Positions 61,693 through 64,000 of a DNA stretch of 64,000 bases are shown piece after piece (within the stretch, counting starts at the first letter, position 1; every line of letters begins with the position of its first letter). The stretch lies in contig CAZNDH010000005.1 of assembly GCA_964571765.1 (NCBI GenBank), positions 44,565-108,564 on the forward strand. Direction: 5' to 3'. Source of the stretch: ZC4RG35 sp964571765 (GTDB taxonomy: Bacteria > Actinomycetota > Acidimicrobiia > Spongiisociales > ZC4RG35). The notes beneath the pieces are model-generated. The model was not told the origin of the DNA. It saw only the letters and a program-made list of their open reading frames with translations, and searched no databases. The translations under genes and the position numbers were made by a program.

Positions 61693-62970
61693 TCAGTCGG
61701 CAGGCCACTCCGGCTTGGGGAAGATCGGCTCGGCGGTCCGGGCCGATGCCGGTGAGATGATCTCGAACTCGCCGTCCTGCCACTGGCCGACCTGACCCGG
61801 ATACACCGGGTTGAAGTTGTCGACGAAGCGGAAGGTCCCCAGGATGGTGTCGAACTCGGTGGTGTCCATCGCCTCCTTCACCGCCAGGGGATCGAGCGTG
61901 CCCGCCGCCTCGATGGCCTGCTCCAGCACCTGCCCGCTGGCATAACACGCTGCCGATGCCCAACGGTCGGGCTGGGTCTCGTGCATGGCGACGTGACGGT
62001 CGAAGTAGTCGCGGGCGCCTTCGATGTCCACGTTGGGGTTCCAGGCTCCGGCTCCCATGACCCCCTCCGCGGCCGGGCCGGCGATCGCCGCCGGATAAGC
62101 GGGGAAGGCAACCCCAACAGTGGCGTAGAACACGTCGGGGCTGAACCCGATCGCCCTCATCTGTCCCGTCATCAGGAAGGTCTCTCCCGGATAGGAGAAG
62201 GCCAGCAGGCCTTGGGCTCCCGAAGCCTGGGCGTTGCGTAGCACCTGGTCGAGGTCGTCGGTGTTGGCCGGGTAGATCTGATGGGAGACCACGTCGATCC
62301 CGGCATCCTCGAGGGCCGGCTCGACCACGTCGTTCACCTCTATCCCATGGAGGTCATCGTGGTGGATGATGGCCACACTCTCCACGCCCAGATCGACCAG
62401 GACCTCCACCAGGGCAGCACCCTGCTGGGCGGGCTGGTTGAGCATCACGTAGAAGAACTGGTTTGCCCCGGGGTTGGCGGCCAGGGCGGCCGAGCTCATG
62501 GTGCACCCGAGGACCGGAGTCTGGAACTCGTTGACGATGTCGAGGATCGCCATGTTGAACCCAGTCCCCCAGGGCGGGAGGAGGAAGTGGATGTCGTCGC
62601 GCTCCAGCATCTGTTGGACGAGCTGCACCGCGGTGCCGGCATCGCTGGTGGTGTCGACCCGTTCGATCCTCACCGGTATCCGCTGGTCGTACTCCTCCAC
62701 ATAGATGCCGCCGCGTTCGTTGACGTCGGCGACCCACAGGTCGTAGGAAGGGATCTGGGACAACCCTGCTCCTGCCGAGTTGGGCCCGGACATGGCGATG
62801 GCATTGCCGATCACGATCTCCGCCGGTGCCTCCGGCAATGTCGTCGTTCCCGGTGCGGGAGCGGTCGTGCCGGGAGCGGGAGCGGTGGTGGTGGGTGTCG
62901 CCTCGTCTTCGACACATGCCGCCAGCAGGGTCACGGCCATCACCATGGCCAACCATCTGTGCCGCTTCAT
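61693..62970 (-). CDS. Branched-chain-type ABC transporter binding lipoprotein
   Basis: A 425-residue Peripla_BP_6 receptor. The signal peptide ends in lipobox LLAAC; two tandem APAPGTT units form the linker. The core shows IVIGNAIAMSGPNSAGAG, YDLWVADVNERGGIYV, VDTTSDAGTAVQLVQQMLERDDIHFLLPPWGTG, and VAIIHHDDLHGIEV. The ligand could be a branched-chain amino acid, an amide or an aromatic acid; LivK-family members vary. ATG 62970 has GGAGGAG 4 nt upstream. It heads livHMGF under candidate operator D. Confidence 0.92.
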   Translation of the reverse strand: MKRHRWLAMVMAVTLLAACVEDEATPTTTAPAPGTTAPAPGTTTLPEAPAEIVIGNAIAMSGPNSAGAGLSQIPSYDLWVADVNERGGIYVEEYDQRIPVRIERVDTTSDAGTAVQLVQQMLERDDIHFLLPPWGTGFNMAILDIVNEFQTPVLGCTMSSAALAANPGANQFFYVMLNQPAQQGAALVEVLVDLGVESVAIIHHDDLHGIEVNDVVEPALEDAGIDVVSHQIYPANTDDLDQVLRNAQASGAQGLLAFSYPGETFLMTGQMRAIGFSPDVFYATVGVAFPAYPAAIAGPAAEGVMGAGAWNPNVDIEGARDYFDRHVAMHETQPDRWASAACYASGQVLEQAIEAAGTLDPLAVKEAMDTTEFDTILGTFRFVDNFNPVYPGQVGQWQDGEFEIISPASARTAEPIFPKPEWPAD

Positions 62971-63012
62971 CTTCTCCTCCTCGGTCTGATACACGATGTC
63001 CGCAATGCGCAT

Positions 63013-63030
63013 CATCGTTCGTTCAGCGTA
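63013..63030 (-). promoter_or_regulatory. Candidate TetR operator, copy D, with -10 of the liv-type operon
   Basis: On the minus strand TACGCT (63030–63025) runs into CTGAACG (63026–63020), the same -10/half-site overlap as in copies A and C. The second half (GATGAT) is degenerate. It lies 55 bp before the binding-protein start and also 55 bp before the ALDH gene on the other strand. Confidence 0.45.
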
Positions 63031-63084
63031 CACTACCCGTCCTGCCCTGACCGTGCCGAGGGAAGGCAAGGAGAGGAGATCGCA

Positions 63085-64000
63085 ATGGTTGCCCGGACCT
63101 ACAAGATGTTCATCGACGGGAAATGGGTCAACGCCGCCGGCGGCCGGACCTTCGAGGACCTCAACCCCTTCACCGGCGAGGTCTACGCCCACGTGCCGGC
63201 GGGGACCGCGGCCGACGCCACCCGAGCCATCGAAGCGGCCCGGGCCGCTTTCCCCGATTGGGCCCGGACCCCGCCGGTGGAGAAGCGCAAGATCTTCCTC
63301 AAGGCGGCGGATGTCATGGAGTCGCGCCAGGACGAGCTGGTCAGGGCGATGGCCGAAGAGGCCGGCGGCACCATCGGGATCGGGATGTTCCAGATGGGGT
63401 TCGTCCCCAACCTCTACCGGACCGCCGCTCAGGCCGCCTATCAGGTCAAGGGCGAGATCATCCCTTCCGACTACCCGAACACCTTCTTCATGGCGATCCG
63501 TCAACCGGCGGGAGTGGTGGCCTGCTTCGCCCCTTTCAACGTCCCCTACATCCTGGGGAGCCGGTCGTTCACCCTCCCCATGGCCTATGGGAACACCATC
63601 GTCCTCAAGCCGTCCGAGGAGGCTCCGATCACCGGTGGGCTGCTCCTTGCCGAGATCTTCGAGGAGGCCGGGCTGCCACCCGGCGTCCTCAATGTGGTGA
63701 CCAGCACCCGGGATGACGCCGAGGAAGTCGGCGATGTGATGATTGGCCACCCCGACGTGCGACGGGTTTCTTTCACCGGCTCCACCGAGGTGGGGCGGAT
63801 CATCGGTGAGAAGGCCGGACGTCACCTGAAGCGGGCGGTGCTCGAGCTGGGCGGCAAGGACCCCCTCATCATCCTGGCCGACTCCGACATGGAATATGCC
63901 CTGGATGCCGCGGTCTGGGGCTCGTTCCTCCATCAGGGCCAGATCTGCATGTCGACCGAGCGGATCATCATCGAGAAGAAGATCGCCAAGGAGTTCACCG
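63085..64000 (+). CDS. NAD(P)-dependent aldehyde dehydrogenase, 3' end outside window
   Basis: 305 residues are visible; the frame is still open at the window end. ALDH blocks: YKMFIDGKWVNAAGGRTFEDLNPFTGEVYAHVPAG, CFAPFNVPYILGSRSFTLPMAYGNTIVLKPSEEAP (catalytic Asn and NAD-binding Lys), SFTGSTEVGRIIG, LELGGKDPLIIL (general base Glu) and the nucleophile in HQGQICMSTERI. This sequence pattern is near benzaldehyde/vanillin-type dehydrogenases. ATG 63085 has GGAGAGGAG upstream. It is divergent from the liv-type operon, 114 bp apart, and may oxidise the aldehyde left after deamination in this region. Confidence 0.92.
   Translation, partial: MVARTYKMFIDGKWVNAAGGRTFEDLNPFTGEVYAHVPAGTAADATRAIEAARAAFPDWARTPPVEKRKIFLKAADVMESRQDELVRAMAEEAGGTIGIGMFQMGFVPNLYRTAAQAAYQVKGEIIPSDYPNTFFMAIRQPAGVVACFAPFNVPYILGSRSFTLPMAYGNTIVLKPSEEAPITGGLLLAEIFEEAGLPPGVLNVVTSTRDDAEEVGDVMIGHPDVRRVSFTGSTEVGRIIGEKAGRHLKRAVLELGGKDPLIILADSDMEYALDAAVWGSFLHQGQICMSTERIIIEKKIAKEFT

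Noticed and set aside
62996..63700. Plus-strand frame overlapping the last aldehyde dehydrogenase
   Set aside because: It is Pro/Arg/Ser-rich and out of frame with the strongly conserved ALDH that begins at 63085 behind a ribosome site.

Overview
The window is GC-rich, densely coding DNA from a draft assembly: 100 Ns at 45993–46092 mark a contig join. It looks like a deep-branching actinobacterium, perhaps Acidimicrobiia-like, although the class cannot be proven from sequence alone. Pointers are two WhiB regulators, an OmpR-type GlnR beside glutamine synthetase, a SenX3/RegX3-like pair in a pst operon with a GTTCACC-type PHO box, threonine-rich linkers in exported proteins, and many TANNNT -10 elements lying 6–7 nt before the start codon, as for leaderless mRNAs.

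Layout. 1–9490: a cut-off unknown gene, a GNAT acetyltransferase, clpB, a PadR / HAAS–NfeD fusion / stomatin operon, a polar amino-acid ABC transporter and metF. 9534–19151 (minus strand): a lipoprotein, a beta-propeller protein and a CapA-like protein downstream of an Aap-type amino-acid transporter (aapJQMP), with dxs. 19183–29179 (minus): a phosphate block read tetR–ppk–pstSCAB–phoU–response regulator–histidine kinase, then dxs. 29331–31580: whiB–glnA–glnR. 31592–32744: a DUF559/AbiEi-like gene held between two copies of a palindromic repeat. 32776–44503: ordinary metabolism and cell-surface genes (metB, an ALDH7 with RidA, erpA, mrp, an M23 endopeptidase, MBL and Nudix hydrolases, a second WhiB, a long NfeD, a one-domain receiver, purU).

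44500–64000 is an accessory catabolic region. It holds a truncated enoyl-CoA hydratase, a TetR regulator, a broken polyamine-permease fragment at the contig join, a partial F420-type reductase, a GSAM-like aminotransferase, a Rieske oxygenase with a bridging glutamate, an acyl-CoA dehydrogenase remnant, an acetylpolyamine-deacetylase-like protein, an S9 peptidase, a five-gene peptide ABC transporter, a five-gene branched-chain-type ABC transporter and an aldehyde dehydrogenase cut by the window end. Four promoters here share TA(C/T)(C/G)CTGA next to a CTGAAC-N4-GTTCAG-like palindrome. I infer that the local TetR protein controls uptake and breakdown of one amine- or peptide-like substrate.

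The most unusual structure is a dispersed repeat at 5850–5944, 31592–31685 and 32650–32744. Each copy carries four GTGTGCAC-type half-sites in alternating orientation with exactly the same spacing (34, 18, 34 bp). Two copies bracket the DUF559 gene. A second, unrelated inverted-repeat family occurs at 46522–46643, with a single arm at 58203–58245.
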